The notes: a model not told the origin generated them from the letters alone. A DNA stretch of 64,000 nucleotides from Gammaproteobacteria bacterium (GCA_004297165.1 SCUJ01000006.1:620001-684000), one strand, 5' to 3'; shown: positions 44,180 to 53,334, counted from the stretch's first letter. Translations and numbers: made by a program.

Positions 44180-45352
44180 ATGAACGCCCTCTACCGTTGT
44201 CTTGCCCTGATTCCAGGACTGCTCTGCGGCATCAGCCTCAACGCCCAGCAAATGCCGCCGGGCTCAGGGGTGGCCGTCAATCCGGTGACCCTCAATCCGG
44301 CGGAGAATCTGCACCGCATAAAACTGCCGGAAGGATTCAAGATCGAGATCTATGCGAACAACGTCCCTGGCGCGCGTTCCATGAGTCTCGGGCCGGACGG
44401 CACGCTCTACGTCGGCACGCAATCCACCGCCAGCCGCGAGAATATCGGCAAGGTCTACGCCGTGCGCGACCAGGACGGCGATGGCGTGGCCGAAACGGTG
44501 AAGGTGGCGGTCGAGGGTTTGAACATGCCGAACGGCGTGGCCATTCATGACGGGAACCTCTACGTCGCGGAACTGGAGCGACTGGTCCGCTTCGACGCCA
44601 TCGCCAAACACCCGGACAAGGCCCCCGAACCCAAGGTGCTCGATTCCGGTTTCGGCAACACCTGGATGCACGGCTGGAAATTCCTCCGCTTCGGACCGGA
44701 CGGCAGGCTTTATATGGCGGTGGGATCGCCCTGCAACAACTGCGTGCCGGATGACCGTCATGGCCAGATCGTCCGCATGGATGCCGATGGCGGGAATCGC
44801 GAGGTCTTCGCCAGTGGGGTGCGCAATTCCGTCGGTTTCGACTGGCAGCCGGAGACCGGCGAGTTATGGTTTACGGACAACGGCCGCGACATGTGGGGCG
44901 ATGATATTCCTCCGGACGAACTCAATCATGCCCCGAACGCCGGTCTCCATTTCGGTTTCCCCTACAGCTATGGTAAGGCGACCGCGGATAAGGATTTCAC
45001 CCCGCCCGCAGGTCTTGAATTACAACCCGCAGCGCTCGAACTTCCGCCACATAACGCCGCCATCGGCATGCGTTTCTATACCGGCGCCGCGTTTCCGGAG
45101 ACCTATCGCAAGCAATTGTTCATAGCCCAGCACGGTTCGTGGAACAGCAGTACGCCGGTCGGTTACCGCGTGATCCTGGTGCGCATCGAGAACAATCAGG
45201 CGGTTGGCTGGGAGGATTTCGCCAATGGCTGGCTTATGGAGGACAAGCACTACTGGGGGCGTCCGGTGGACCTGGAAGTGATGCCCGACGGCGCACTGCT
45301 GGTCGCGGACGATCACGCCGGCGTGATCTACAAGATCAGTTACGGTAAATAA
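44180..45352 (+). CDS. PQQ-dependent sugar (L-sorbosone-type) dehydrogenase
   Basis: A 390-residue secreted beta-propeller protein. A signal peptide (LYRCLALIPGLLCGISLNA) is followed by LPEGFKIEIYANNVPGARSM, SLGPDGTLYVGTQ, LRFGPDGRLYMAVGSPCNNC, WFTDNGRDMWGDDIPPDELN, HFGFPYSYG and MPDGALLVADDHAGVIYKI. This matches the glucose/sorbosone dehydrogenase fold with a PQQ site. The CNNC pair is typical of the sorbosone branch. A Shine-Dalgarno AAGGAGA precedes it. Substrate unknown. Confidence 0.9.
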   Translation: MNALYRCLALIPGLLCGISLNAQQMPPGSGVAVNPVTLNPAENLHRIKLPEGFKIEIYANNVPGARSMSLGPDGTLYVGTQSTASRENIGKVYAVRDQDGDGVAETVKVAVEGLNMPNGVAIHDGNLYVAELERLVRFDAIAKHPDKAPEPKVLDSGFGNTWMHGWKFLRFGPDGRLYMAVGSPCNNCVPDDRHGQIVRMDADGGNREVFASGVRNSVGFDWQPETGELWFTDNGRDMWGDDIPPDELNHAPNAGLHFGFPYSYGKATADKDFTPPAGLELQPAALELPPHNAAIGMRFYTGAAFPETYRKQLFIAQHGSWNSSTPVGYRVILVRIENNQAVGWEDFANGWLMEDKHYWGRPVDLEVMPDGALLVADDHAGVIYKISYGK

Positions 45353-45374
45353 GTATCGGGCGACAATCCGTGGG

Positions 45375-47300
45375 TCATTCCCCCGCGCGTTCATGCGCGC
45401 GGAAAAATGCCTCGACCTCGGCCAACTCGCTGGTATAACGGACATCCGGCAGGCTCTTGATGAAGATCCTGCCGTACGCCTTGGTCTTCAGTCGCGGGTC
45501 GCAGAGCATCAGCACCCCGTAATCATTGCGGTCACGGATCAGCCTTCCCACACCCTGTTTCAAGCTGATCACCGCCTCGGGGATCTGATAATCCATGAAA
45601 GGGCTCCCGCCCTGCTCCTCCAAACGCCGCAACCGCGCCTGGAGCACCGGATCATCCGGCGCGGCGAAGGGCAGCTTGTCGATGATCACGCAGGAGAGCG
45701 CCTGTCCCCGCACATCCACCCCCTCCCAGAAACTGCTGGTTCCCAGCAGCACTGCGTGACGGGTCTTGCGAAAGAGATCCAGGAGTTCGGTTCTCGGGGC
45801 ATCGCCCTGAACCAGGATCGGAAAATCGATTTTCCCCACGAGGTGCTCGGCGGCCTCGCGCATGCCCCTGTGACTGGTAAAAAGCAGGAAGGCCCGCCCT
45901 CGGGTCAGTCGCAACACCGGAATGCTCGCCTCCATGACCGCGGCAGTATAGCCTGGCTCGCGCGGGTCCGGCAGACCTGCCGGCAGGTAACACATTGCCT
46001 GGGTGCGAAAATCGAAAGGGCTCGGCCAGACCTTCGCCGCGACTTCCTGCAATCCCAGTTGCGCAGCGAAATGACGGAAATTGCCATCCACGGCAAGCGT
46101 CGCCGAGGTGTAGATGACCGGACAGGCGTAATCCCGCAAACGCTCCTGAAAGACCCCGGCAACATCGAGCGGCGTCTGGTGCAGAAACAGTCCTTGCCCC
46201 CTGGTCTCCAGCCATTGAATGGCGCCATCGGCCTTTTCTCCATCGAACTCATCCAGGTGTCGCAGCACGCCTTGCAGACGTTTCAGACAGTTGTCGAGTT
46301 GCTTGCCGCGAGCGGCAAATTCGTCAAGCACACGGCCAAGATCCCCAAGACATCCACGAAAGTTCCGGATGGCATCGGCCACGCCCTCGCCTTTGCGCGC
46401 CTCAAACCAGGCGGCGCGCCGGTCATTGCGACCGAAGGTCAGACGCAGGTCCCGCACACCGAGTTCCAGTCGATCCAGTAACCTTTCGAACTCCGGCAGA
46501 TCGGCGGCCTCGACGCGATAGGCCAGCCGGCAGTCGCGCGCAAGCTCCAGCACCTGACGGCTGCCGAGTGTGTTGGTGAAGAATTCGGAGGCCAGATCCG
46601 GCAAGCGATGCGCCTCGTCGAAAACCAGAAGGTCCGCGACCGGCAGCAGTTCGCCATAACCCTGCTCGCGCAATGACATGTCCGCGAGAAACAGATGATG
46701 ATTCACCACGACGATATCCGCCTCCGCCGCGAGCCGGCGCGCCCGATAGACGTGGCAATCCGCATAAGATTCGCATTCCTGGCCCAGACAGTTCTCGACC
46801 GTCGAGACAATGGAATGGCGGATCGCGGCCTGTTCGGGGATCCCCGTCAACTCGGCGAGATCCCCGGTTACCGTTTGCGTGGACCACTGCCGGACTTGCG
46901 GCAGATAGCCGAGATTTCTGCGGCTCAGGTTGCCGCCGTCCTCCTCGGCGAGTTGCAGCCGGTGCAAACAGAGATAATTCGCGCGCCCTTTGAGGATGGC
47001 GATGTTGATCGGCGAACCGAGCGCCTCCCGAATGATGGGGATGTCCTTCTGATACAACTGATCCTGGAGGTGTTTGGTCGCGGTGGAGATGATCGCCTTG
47101 CCGGCGGATTGGATGGCGGGGATCAGATAGGCGAAGGTCTTGCCCGTCCCGGTGCCGGCCTCGCAGATGAGCGATTGACCCTGATCGAGGGCCTCGGCGA
47201 TGGCCTCCGCGAACGCCTGCTGCTGGGGCCGGGCCTGATAACCTTCGATCAGGCGGGCCAGGGGACCGTCATCGGCGAGGACCTCGGAGGGACTCAACAT
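45375..47300 (-). CDS. dinG: DinG/YoaA-type ATP-dependent DNA helicase
   Basis: A 641-residue XPD-like superfamily 2 helicase: Walker A ICEAGTGTGKTFAYLIP, four cysteines expected to hold an Fe-S cluster around NCLGQECESYADCHVYRAR, DEAH box VFDEAHRLPDLASEFF, and motifs V/VI in VLLGTSSFWEGVDV and GVGRLIRDRNDYGV. The YoaA-like members remove DNA damage or R-loop structures. It is the last of three coupled genes efp-epmA-dinG (8-nt gap to epmA). Confidence 0.94.
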   Translation of the reverse strand: MLSPSEVLADDGPLARLIEGYQARPQQQAFAEAIAEALDQGQSLICEAGTGTGKTFAYLIPAIQSAGKAIISTATKHLQDQLYQKDIPIIREALGSPINIAILKGRANYLCLHRLQLAEEDGGNLSRRNLGYLPQVRQWSTQTVTGDLAELTGIPEQAAIRHSIVSTVENCLGQECESYADCHVYRARRLAAEADIVVVNHHLFLADMSLREQGYGELLPVADLLVFDEAHRLPDLASEFFTNTLGSRQVLELARDCRLAYRVEAADLPEFERLLDRLELGVRDLRLTFGRNDRRAAWFEARKGEGVADAIRNFRGCLGDLGRVLDEFAARGKQLDNCLKRLQGVLRHLDEFDGEKADGAIQWLETRGQGLFLHQTPLDVAGVFQERLRDYACPVIYTSATLAVDGNFRHFAAQLGLQEVAAKVWPSPFDFRTQAMCYLPAGLPDPREPGYTAAVMEASIPVLRLTRGRAFLLFTSHRGMREAAEHLVGKIDFPILVQGDAPRTELLDLFRKTRHAVLLGTSSFWEGVDVRGQALSCVIIDKLPFAAPDDPVLQARLRRLEEQGGSPFMDYQIPEAVISLKQGVGRLIRDRNDYGVLMLCDPRLKTKAYGRIFIKSLPDVRYTSELAEVEAFFRAHERAGE

Positions 47301-47308
47301 GCCAGGAT

Positions 47309-48271
47309 TTATCCCGGGCCTGAATGGGGAAAGGCCAGCACGTCATCGATCCGCTTTACTCCCAGCATCGCCATCAACAATCGATCCAGACCGACCGCGA
47401 CGCCGGCGCATTCCGGCAGGCCATGACGCATGGCGGCAATGAGTTTGTCATCCACGGGCATGGTTTCCAGACCCCGCCGGGCGCGTCTTTCATTATCCCG
47501 CAAAAACCTTGAATCTTGTTTAAGATAGTCAGTTAATTCATTGTATCCATTCGCTATTTCAATGCAGTCTAGAAACAACTCGAAGCGTTCGGCAACCTGT
47601 GGATCGCCTTCACGGATCCTCGCCAGTGCGGCCTGGCAGACCGGGTAGTCATAAACGAATATGGGCGCCTCGCCCAGCCTTGGGGCAACCGCATGACTGA
47701 AGAGAAAATCGAGCAGGACTGATCTGTCATCCTCTGTCGATGCCAAACCATGTCCAGCCGCCGCGGCCTGCAATTCTTCGATACCCGCCGTGTGCGGATC
47801 CAGACCGCAATGGGTTACGAATGCCGCGCCGTAGGTTATGCGTCGCACGGCTGGTAATCCCAACGCGCGGATTAGTTCCTCCAGTTCCGTCATCAGATGT
47901 TGGTGATCGAACCCCAGCCGATACCATTCGAGCATCGTGAATTCCGGCTGATGTAATCGGCCGATTGGATCGTCCCTAAAGACGCGGACAATCTGGTAGA
48001 TGGGACCGGCGCCCGCGGCGAGCAGCCGCTTCATGGGAAACTCCGGCGAGGTATGGAGATAGAATTGGCGTGGACCGGCGCCACCGTGCCGGATGTTGGC
48101 GCTCAGGCACTCTATATTCGGGTCCGTGTTGCCGGAGACATCGAGGATCGGCGTCTCCACTTCCATGATGCCGCGCCGTTCCATGAAGGCGCGGATCCGT
48201 CGCAGGAGATCAGCCCTGGCTGTCAGGATCGAAAGATCGCAGCGTGGACGCCAGTCAGGTTTATTCGACAT
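47309..48271 (-). CDS. epmA: EF-P--(R)-beta-lysine ligase
   Basis: A 320-residue class II lysyl-tRNA-synthetase-like protein lacking the anticodon-binding domain: RRIRAFMERRGIMEVETPIL, FYLHTSPEFPMKRLLAAGAG, FRDDPIGRLHQPEFTMLEWYR and CAGVAVGLDRLLMAMLG. It attaches beta-lysine to Lys34 of EF-P. efp is immediately upstream on the same strand and epmB is divergent next door, so all parts except the EpmC-like hydroxylase lie together. Confidence 0.95.
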   Translation of the reverse strand: MSNKPDWRPRCDLSILTARADLLRRIRAFMERRGIMEVETPILDVSGNTDPNIECLSANIRHGGAGPRQFYLHTSPEFPMKRLLAAGAGPIYQIVRVFRDDPIGRLHQPEFTMLEWYRLGFDHQHLMTELEELIRALGLPAVRRITYGAAFVTHCGLDPHTAGIEELQAAAAGHGLASTEDDRSVLLDFLFSHAVAPRLGEAPIFVYDYPVCQAALARIREGDPQVAERFELFLDCIEIANGYNELTDYLKQDSRFLRDNERRARRGLETMPVDDKLIAAMRHGLPECAGVAVGLDRLLMAMLGVKRIDDVLAFPHSGPG

Positions 48272-48310
48272 CCGGCAATCCCGCGCGGGCCGGGCGGAAA
48301 AACTTCCCGG

Positions 48311-48880
48311 CTATTCCTTGATCCGGCTGATGTAAGTCTCGGTCCGGGTATCCACCTTGATGGTCTCGCCCTCCTCGACGAACAGCGGAACCTTGACCAC
48401 CGCGCCGGTCTCCAGCTTGGCGGGCTTCGTGCCGCCCGTGGCGGTGTCACCGCGGACCCCGGGATCGGTTTCGGTAATCTTCAGGATCACGAAGTTCGGC
48501 GCGGAGACGCTGAGCGGGTTACCGTTCCACAAGGTCACATCGCACATCTCCTCGCCCTTGAGCCACTTGGTCGCCTCCCCCATCGCCTCCCTGGTCGCAG
48601 CCAGTTGCTCGAAGCTGGACGGGTCCATGAAATACCACATCTCGCCGTCGTTGTAGAGATATTGCAGGGCGAGATCCACGACATCGGCGCCCTCCACGCT
48701 CTCGCCGGATTTATAGGTCTTCTCGATCACCCGACCGGTCTTGAGGTTGCGCATCTTGACGCGGTTGAAGGCCTGACCTTTCCCCGGCTTCACAACATCG
48801 TTGTCCAGGATGGTGAAGGGCGAGCCGTCGATCATCAGTTTCAATCCATTCTTGAATTCGCTTGTGCTGTAGAAGGCCAT
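48311..48880 (-). CDS. efp: Elongation factor P
   Basis: A 189-residue [22 protein letters not shown], with the modification loop [10 protein letters not shown] in which Lys34 is the beta-lysylated residue. The three-domain beta-barrel length is normal and the end ([11 protein letters not shown]) typical. EF-P relieves ribosome stalling at polyproline. The ATG at 48880 fits the family; an in-frame extension to 49078 overlaps epmB and is rejected. Confidence 0.97.
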   Translation of the reverse strand: MAFYSTSEFKNGLKLMIDGSPFTILDNDVVKPGKGQAFNRVKMRNLKTGRVIEKTYKSGESVEGADVVDLALQYLYNDGEMWYFMDPSSFEQLAATREAMGEATKWLKGEEMCDVTLWNGNPLSVSAPNFVILKITETDPGVRGDTATGGTKPAKLETGAVVKVPLFVEEGETIKVDTRTETYISRIKE

Positions 48881-48929
48881 AGAGTTTTCCGGGGTGATTA
48901 ACAAAGCGGCGTATGATACCTTGAAACCC

Positions 48930-49910
48930 ATGACGATGACGAGTTGCGAGGCAGAATCCCGAAGAATTAACAAGCGTCTGCCGGGAGTGTTGCAACAGCT
49001 TGCCATCGACCCGTCGGCCATTGCGCTTGCGGGGCAAGGCGCGGCGGAATTTCCCTTCAAGGTCCCACTCTCTTTCATAAAGCGGATGCGTCACGGCGAC
49101 CACGCCGATCCCCTGTTGCGGCAGGTGCTCCCGGCGGCTGATGAAGATCTTGAACGAGAAGGCTTCAGCGCGGATCCCCTTCAAGAACAAGGGCAGGCAC
49201 AGATCCCCGGCCTGCTCCACAAATACCGTGGACGGGCGCTGCTGATCGCCACGGGGACCTGCGCCATCCATTGCCGCTACTGTTTCAGACGGCATTTCCC
49301 CTACCCGGAGAAACAGGACTTCCAGCCGGCGCTGGGTTATCTCGCACAGGACACGAGTCTCCATGAAGTCATCCTGAGCGGCGGGGATCCCTTGAGTCTG
49401 CCGGACAGCAAACTCGGCGGTTTGATCGAGGCACTCGCCGCCATCCCGCACCTGCAGCGCCTGCGCATCCACAGCCGGATCCCGGTGGTCCTGCCGGAAC
49501 GCATGACGCCGTTGCTGATACGCCGACTGACCCACAGCCGTCTGCCGGTGGTCATGGTGATCCATTGCAATCATCCGAATGAGATCGATGGCGAGGTGGA
49601 ACAGGTGCTCTCGGTCATGCACCGCGCTGGAATCACACTGTTGAATCAATCCGTCCTGCTGCGCGGGATCAATGACGACCCCGAGGTGTTGGCTGCCTTG
49701 AGCGAGCGATTATTCGCCGCCCGCGTTCTGCCCTACTATTTGCATCTGCTCGACCCGGTGCGGGGCGCCGCCCACTTCGATGTCCCGGAACCGGAGGCAC
49801 AACGGATCATGCACGACCTCGGCAGCCGCCTGCCCGGCTACCTCGTCCCGCGCCTGGTGCGGGAAGAAGCGGGGGCGCCTTACAAGCTGAATAAACAAGC
49901 GATGGGTTGA
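48930..49910 (+). CDS. epmB: EF-P beta-lysylation protein EpmB (lysine 2,3-aminomutase)
   Basis: A 326-residue radical SAM enzyme with [15 protein letters not shown] holding the [4Fe-4S] cysteines. Other family features are [36 protein letters not shown] and a PLP-binding Lys region toward the C-terminus ([12 protein letters not shown]-type end). It converts (S)-alpha-lysine to (R)-beta-lysine for EpmA. An in-frame GTG at 48894 is an alternative start; the ATG at 48930 is preferred on family length. Divergent from efp with overlapping control regions. Confidence 0.95.
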   Translation: MTMTSCEAESRRINKRLPGVLQQLAIDPSAIALAGQGAAEFPFKVPLSFIKRMRHGDHADPLLRQVLPAADEDLEREGFSADPLQEQGQAQIPGLLHKYRGRALLIATGTCAIHCRYCFRRHFPYPEKQDFQPALGYLAQDTSLHEVILSGGDPLSLPDSKLGGLIEALAAIPHLQRLRIHSRIPVVLPERMTPLLIRRLTHSRLPVVMVIHCNHPNEIDGEVEQVLSVMHRAGITLLNQSVLLRGINDDPEVLAALSERLFAARVLPYYLHLLDPVRGAAHFDVPEPEAQRIMHDLGSRLPGYLVPRLVREEAGAPYKLNKQAMG

Positions 49911-49917
49911 GCCTCTA

Positions 49918-50184
49918 CTACTCATAGTGCGTCCACATGCGCAGCACACGGACGACGCGCTCCTTTGGAAATACCTCATAGACCAAACGATGCTGGATGT
50001 TGATGCGCCGCGAGTAGGCGCCGGCCAAGTCGCCTGCGAGTTTCTTGTATGGCGGCGGATTTTGAAACGGGTCGGCAGTTAGAACAGTGATCAATTCCAG
50101 CGCTTTGTCCTTCAACCCTGCGCTAGCCAGTTTTTTTGCGTCCTTCTGTGCATGCTTCGAGTAGACGATCCGCCAACTCACCAC
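49918..50184 (-). CDS. Toxin of the YoeB/Txe family
   Basis: An 88-residue RelE-superfamily toxin: WRIVYSKHAQKDAKKLASAG, LKDKALELITVLTADPFQNPPPYKKL, GDLAGAYSRRINIQHRLVYEV and VRVLRMWTHYE, all in YoeB order. YoeB cleaves mRNA at the ribosomal A site. It overlaps the antitoxin gene by 7 nt, the usual toxin-second arrangement, and seems intact, including the conserved C-terminal W-T-H-Y end. Confidence 0.95.
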   Translation of the reverse strand: MVSWRIVYSKHAQKDAKKLASAGLKDKALELITVLTADPFQNPPPYKKLAGDLAGAYSRRINIQHRLVYEVFPKERVVRVLRMWTHYE

Positions 50185-50420
50185 TTAAGCTCCTTGGCGC
50201 TCCTGCCAAGAGGTTCAGCCATACCTTCCTTGATCGATTCGCGCATGCCTGGGATCGAAAGCAGGTAGAGAGTTTCCTGGATTGCGTCCCAATCCTCGGT
50301 GGATAGGAGAACGGCGCTGGTCCTTTTTCCGACTATATGGATTGGTTGATGCGACTCGGCCGCCTGGTCGATGAGGCGGTACAGATTGGCGCGTGCTTCA
50401 CTCGCGGTCAGGGTAGTCAT
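50178..50420 (-). CDS. Antitoxin of the YefM/Phd family
   Basis: An 80-residue protein, MTTLTASEARANLYRLIDQ, HQPIHIVGKRTSAVLLSTEDWDAIQETLYLL, the YefM N-terminal DNA-binding fold, followed by a flexible acidic/hydrophobic C-terminus that binds YoeB. It likely represses its own promoter upstream. This pair looks functional, unlike the other toxin-antitoxin remnants within the next 800 bp. Confidence 0.95.
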   Translation of the reverse strand: MTTLTASEARANLYRLIDQAAESHQPIHIVGKRTSAVLLSTEDWDAIQETLYLLSIPGMRESIKEGMAEPLGRSAKELKW

Positions 50421-50814
50421 GTTCGATCTCCAATCTCAGGAGTTTTTATAGTACGTAGTTACGTACGTCTCGTCAACCCGCATGACGACTCGAACAACCC
50501 ATCGTTCCCCTGCGACACAAGATTAGAACGCGTTTTGGACGAGTGCTACACTAGTCAGCATCCTAGTCAGTTGGAGGTTATGCCATGCAATCATGGCCCG
50601 TACAGGATGCAAAGGCCCGTCCTTCGCTGAAAGAACTACTGCTGTCGAACCAGGCCCGTACCAATTTGGTCGTCCCCGTCCGCGGTCGGTCTCACAGACG
50701 CGCTCCCGCAGTCCTGAGATAAACGAGATGTATTTACTAGTCTCGGAGCTACGGAAGCTATAACCGTACGGCGTGAGCGTTTGGGTATACGCCATCGCTG
50801 TCATGCCCTTTTTT
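50421..50814. other. Gap with decayed antitoxin, no intact gene
   Basis: This 394-nt stretch between the divergent YefM and DUF433 genes has no intact gene. It holds the yefM promoter area, including a short palindromic GTACGTAGTTACGTAC near 50450-50466 that could be the YefM operator, and the Phd-like remnant at 50585-50722. Confidence 0.5.
50585..50722 (+). pseudogene. Decayed Phd/YefM-type antitoxin remnant
   Basis: A GGAGG Shine-Dalgarno precedes a short frame starting MQSWPVQDAKAR, which matches the well-known Phd antitoxin N-terminus. The sequence then loses the family pattern (PSLKELL...) and ends after 45 residues. A related-looking stretch (SFAERTTAVEPGPYQ) is seen in another frame, suggesting frameshifts. 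No toxin partner remains next to it. Confidence 0.5.
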
Positions 50815-51030
50815 ATGATCAGCGTAATCGACATCGATCCGGAAATCATGGGAGGAACGCCTGTATTTAAAGGTACGCGGGTTCCCATCCAAAACCTTTT
50901 TGATTACATCGAAGGCGACGAATCCCTGGAAGAGTTCCTCGACGATTTCCCTTCTGTTACAAGGCAACAGGTAATCCAACTCCTGGAAGATCTCAAAGCC
51001 CAAGCTATTAATCCACCGAAAGCTGCGTGA
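50815..51030 (+). CDS. DUF433 antitoxin-like protein
   Basis: A 71-residue protein: IDIDPEIMGGTPVFKGTRVP, IQNLFDYIEGDESLEEFLDD, FPSVTRQQVIQLLEDLKA. DUF433 proteins are helix-turn-helix-like antitoxins paired with DUF5615 PIN-like toxins, and such a toxin (broken) begins at its stop codon. Several in-frame starts upstream are possible (50803, 50773); the one chosen matches family length. It may be a surviving antitoxin without an active toxin. Confidence 0.85.
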   Translation: MISVIDIDPEIMGGTPVFKGTRVPIQNLFDYIEGDESLEEFLDDFPSVTRQQVIQLLEDLKAQAINPPKAA

Positions 51031-51181
51031 AAGTCCTGCTGGATGAATGCGTTCCCAGAAAATTCGCTTCCCTGTTACCTGGCATACGGTAACGACGGTC
51101 GTCCAAGCCGGGTGGAAAGGCATCGCCAAAAGGAAAAAATGGTCAGATTTATTTATTAAAAAATCGGCCCCTTTTTCCTAG
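51027..51181 (+). pseudogene. DUF5615 PIN-like toxin, frameshifted and truncated
   Basis: It starts with GTG overlapping the DUF433 stop, reading KVLLDECVPRKFASLLPG, the family N-terminus with its acidic metal ligands. The frame then hits TAA (51090). One frame over, from about 51083, the expected continuation HTVTTVVQAGWKGIAK is seen, so a single-base deletion near 51081-51083 broke the gene. After that the sequence runs into an AT-rich inverted repeat (AGGAAAAA at 51131-51138 with TTTTTCCT at 51172-51179), so the C-terminal half is also missing. Confidence 0.75.
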
Positions 51182-51194
51182 CTCTTGTTGGCAG

Positions 51195-52898
51195 TCATAT
51201 CTTCCACACCTTTGTGTACGCACGATCTGCAAGTACCTGGGTCCGCGCTTCAATATCTTGCGCGGTCCAGTCTGTAGCCGAAGCGATTTCTGTCGGCAAG
51301 ACAAATCCTGCAACCCGTAGGATCTTCTTCTTTTCTTTGAACGACTTATCCCCCAACTTGGAGTTCATATCGCCCGAAAGGAGAATAAGATTGCCCAATT
51401 GTCCAACAATTCCCTCGGTGAAATCACCAGTACCAACGCAACTCTGCGGTACCAAGTGCTCAATGGTCATTGAGTCGTAATCTATGGTCGTCCCAGTTGT
51501 TTTTGCTTTGTCGAACCCAACTAATATGTACTTCACGAGAGCGCGTTGTTTGGTGATTTCATCGGTATAGACGATCTGCGGAAAAAGCGCCTTGAACTCG
51601 CCCAATACGGGGACTCGATCCCGTAACTTCTCCTTGAGTTCCTTTATGACACTGAGTGCTGTAGCGAGATCGTGCGACTCAAACAGGCGCCGACCGAGTG
51701 ACGCGTACATTTCTGAGATTCCGCCCGACGACCTTTGCGATGTAACGGCTGTGAACAGGAAGTGGAACTTTTCGATCGCCACTAGTGCATCCTCAAGGTG
51801 CCGCTTTTTGATAGTCTTTCCCTTGAACGACCTAAGAAGTGAAAGTACGCAGGGCGTCTGTTGCTTGACGCGGAAAAGTTGCAGCGCATTGAGGGCCTCT
51901 GGTATGCGCCTGTCCTGCTTGGGCCACTTACCGAATGTGACTTCGTGAATCATCCTGTAAAGACTGGCGTCTGAAACGAGCGAGTCGAGGAACGCCTTGG
52001 TCTCCGCCTTTGTAATCCGACGTTTTAGGGTCTTGTAGAGGGTCTTGGCGGACAAGTAGTCGTAGCGCGATAGCCAGAAGTGATGGAGAAATGAATCCGT
52101 CTCGAGATCACAGGCCGCCGCCTGAATTGTCTCAAGCATGCGCTGCCACTTGACCTTTGTTTGGTCTATGGATGCGCTCTTCGTCTTGAGATGTTTGTTC
52201 ACATGGTTCTTGACTAGATCTGTTAAACTTAAATCCTTCCCCCGCGTATTTAGTGTCTCGAAGATGATGTACGCATCGTCCTCATCGTCGAGTTTCACAC
52301 AGATCACCTTCAGGTTCAGCAGTGCATCGCGTATATCAGTCAGTTTCTGTTTGATCGCAACCTTCTTCTTGTTTTCAGAAAGGCTCGGGTCAGATGATTG
52401 ACTCGTGATGACGTCACCGACCAGGCTCGTGAGTTGGTCGAAGGCAGATTGTAGATTCTGTTCCTCTGCAAGCGGGTTCACAGGAACGTCGGGTGCACCC
52501 CACTTGAGGATGTGATCCTGAAAGAATGGGTAGGATGTCTCCGTGGATAGAATGAATTCCGGCTTGTTGTCTATGTTCTTGCGTTCAATCAATCCGTGAA
52601 TTCCTTGGGCCAGATCATTGAAACCTTGTGTATCAAGCGTGTTCCGCAAAACAGCGAGAAGTAGGGTGATAGTCGTTAGCCGCTGTTGCCCATCGACGAC
52701 TCCAAATCGCTGATTGCCGTCCTTGAATACGACCATAGAGCCGATGAAGTAGTCTGTCGGTCTGTCTTTAACTATATCGTCCCAAAATTCCTGAATATTC
52801 TCGCGAGTCCAAGAATATGGACGCTGGAAACGAGGAATGCGGTAGTAGCCGGATGAAAGGAGGGTTCTAATCTCTTGGTCAGTGGATTCAATCTTCAT
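51195..52898 (-). CDS. DUF262/DUF1524 protein (GmrSD-like defence nuclease family)
   Basis: A 567-residue protein. The N-terminal DUF262 (ParB-like NTPase) has YYRIPRFQRPYSWTRENIQEFWDD, YFIGSMVV and VVDGQQRLTTITLLLAVLR (DGQQR nucleotide motif). The C-terminal DUF1524 has YDSMTIEHLVPQS and GNLILLSGDMNSKLGDKSF, an HNH-type nuclease pattern (EHxxP..N..LL..N). The two halves form the GmrSD type IV restriction arrangement, in which modified phage DNA is cut with NTP use. No other restriction genes adjoin. Codon use is visibly more AT-rich than the neighbours, suggesting acquisition. Confidence 0.88.
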   Translation of the reverse strand: MKIESTDQEIRTLLSSGYYRIPRFQRPYSWTRENIQEFWDDIVKDRPTDYFIGSMVVFKDGNQRFGVVDGQQRLTTITLLLAVLRNTLDTQGFNDLAQGIHGLIERKNIDNKPEFILSTETSYPFFQDHILKWGAPDVPVNPLAEEQNLQSAFDQLTSLVGDVITSQSSDPSLSENKKKVAIKQKLTDIRDALLNLKVICVKLDDEDDAYIIFETLNTRGKDLSLTDLVKNHVNKHLKTKSASIDQTKVKWQRMLETIQAAACDLETDSFLHHFWLSRYDYLSAKTLYKTLKRRITKAETKAFLDSLVSDASLYRMIHEVTFGKWPKQDRRIPEALNALQLFRVKQQTPCVLSLLRSFKGKTIKKRHLEDALVAIEKFHFLFTAVTSQRSSGGISEMYASLGRRLFESHDLATALSVIKELKEKLRDRVPVLGEFKALFPQIVYTDEITKQRALVKYILVGFDKAKTTGTTIDYDSMTIEHLVPQSCVGTGDFTEGIVGQLGNLILLSGDMNSKLGDKSFKEKKKILRVAGFVLPTEIASATDWTAQDIEARTQVLADRAYTKVWKI

Positions 52899-53111
52899 GA
52901 ATATCTACCCATGTGAGAAAGCTATTCTTCATCACCAACGAGCCTGTAGAAAAAGTCAGAAAATATGGCAATTTACAAAAATTAACGCAAGCGGACATTA
53001 ATTCATGCCTGCATTAAACACAATGCCATCGCACGGCTTTCAGGTTTTGATGAAAGAGCTGCAAACACCCAGTCATGGCGAGCCCCCCAAATTGGTACAA
53101 GTACGTTCCAT

Positions 53112-53146
53112 CATCCATTTCATCCATTTCATCCATTTCATCCATT
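53112..53146. repeat. Tandem 9-nt repeat CATCCATTT
   Basis: Nearly four identical head-to-tail copies (35 nt). A short microsatellite-like array with no spacers, so not a CRISPR. It lies in an untranslated spacer. Confidence 0.85.
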
Positions 53147-53254
53147 ATAGCTATCGGACTAAAGGAACACATATCACCAGGGACAGAGTAGGCAAAGGAT
53201 TCCCCGGATTCCGCTAAATCCGAGCTACGTTTGCCGGATTCTGGCAGCATCTGA

Positions 53255-53334
53255 GTAGGTTGGGCTGAGTGCAGCGATGCCCAACATCCAACAAAACACA
53301 AATGTTGGGGTTCGTTTCACTCACCCCAACCTAC
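53255..53334. repeat. Dispersed palindromic repeat GTAGGTTGGGCTGAG...
   Basis: An 80-nt element with ends GTAGGTTGGG and CCCCAACCTAC and an inner inverted pair GCCCAACATC/AATGTTGGGG. It belongs to a widely seen family of REP-like hairpins that carry GTAGGTTGGGCTGAG ends. The palindrome would form a long stem in RNA or DNA. Confidence 0.75.

Noticed and set aside
48880-49078. N-terminal extension of EF-P up to 49078
   Set aside because: It would overlap epmB on the opposite strand and is absent from the family; the start at 48880 gives the standard 189 residues.
53112-53146. CRISPR-like repeat
   Set aside because: Units are 9 nt, directly adjacent, with no spacers and no cas genes.
53005-53217. 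A 70-residue frame crossing the 9-nt repeat
   Set aside because: IHFIHFIHFIH is only translated microsatellite, with no Shine-Dalgarno or homology.
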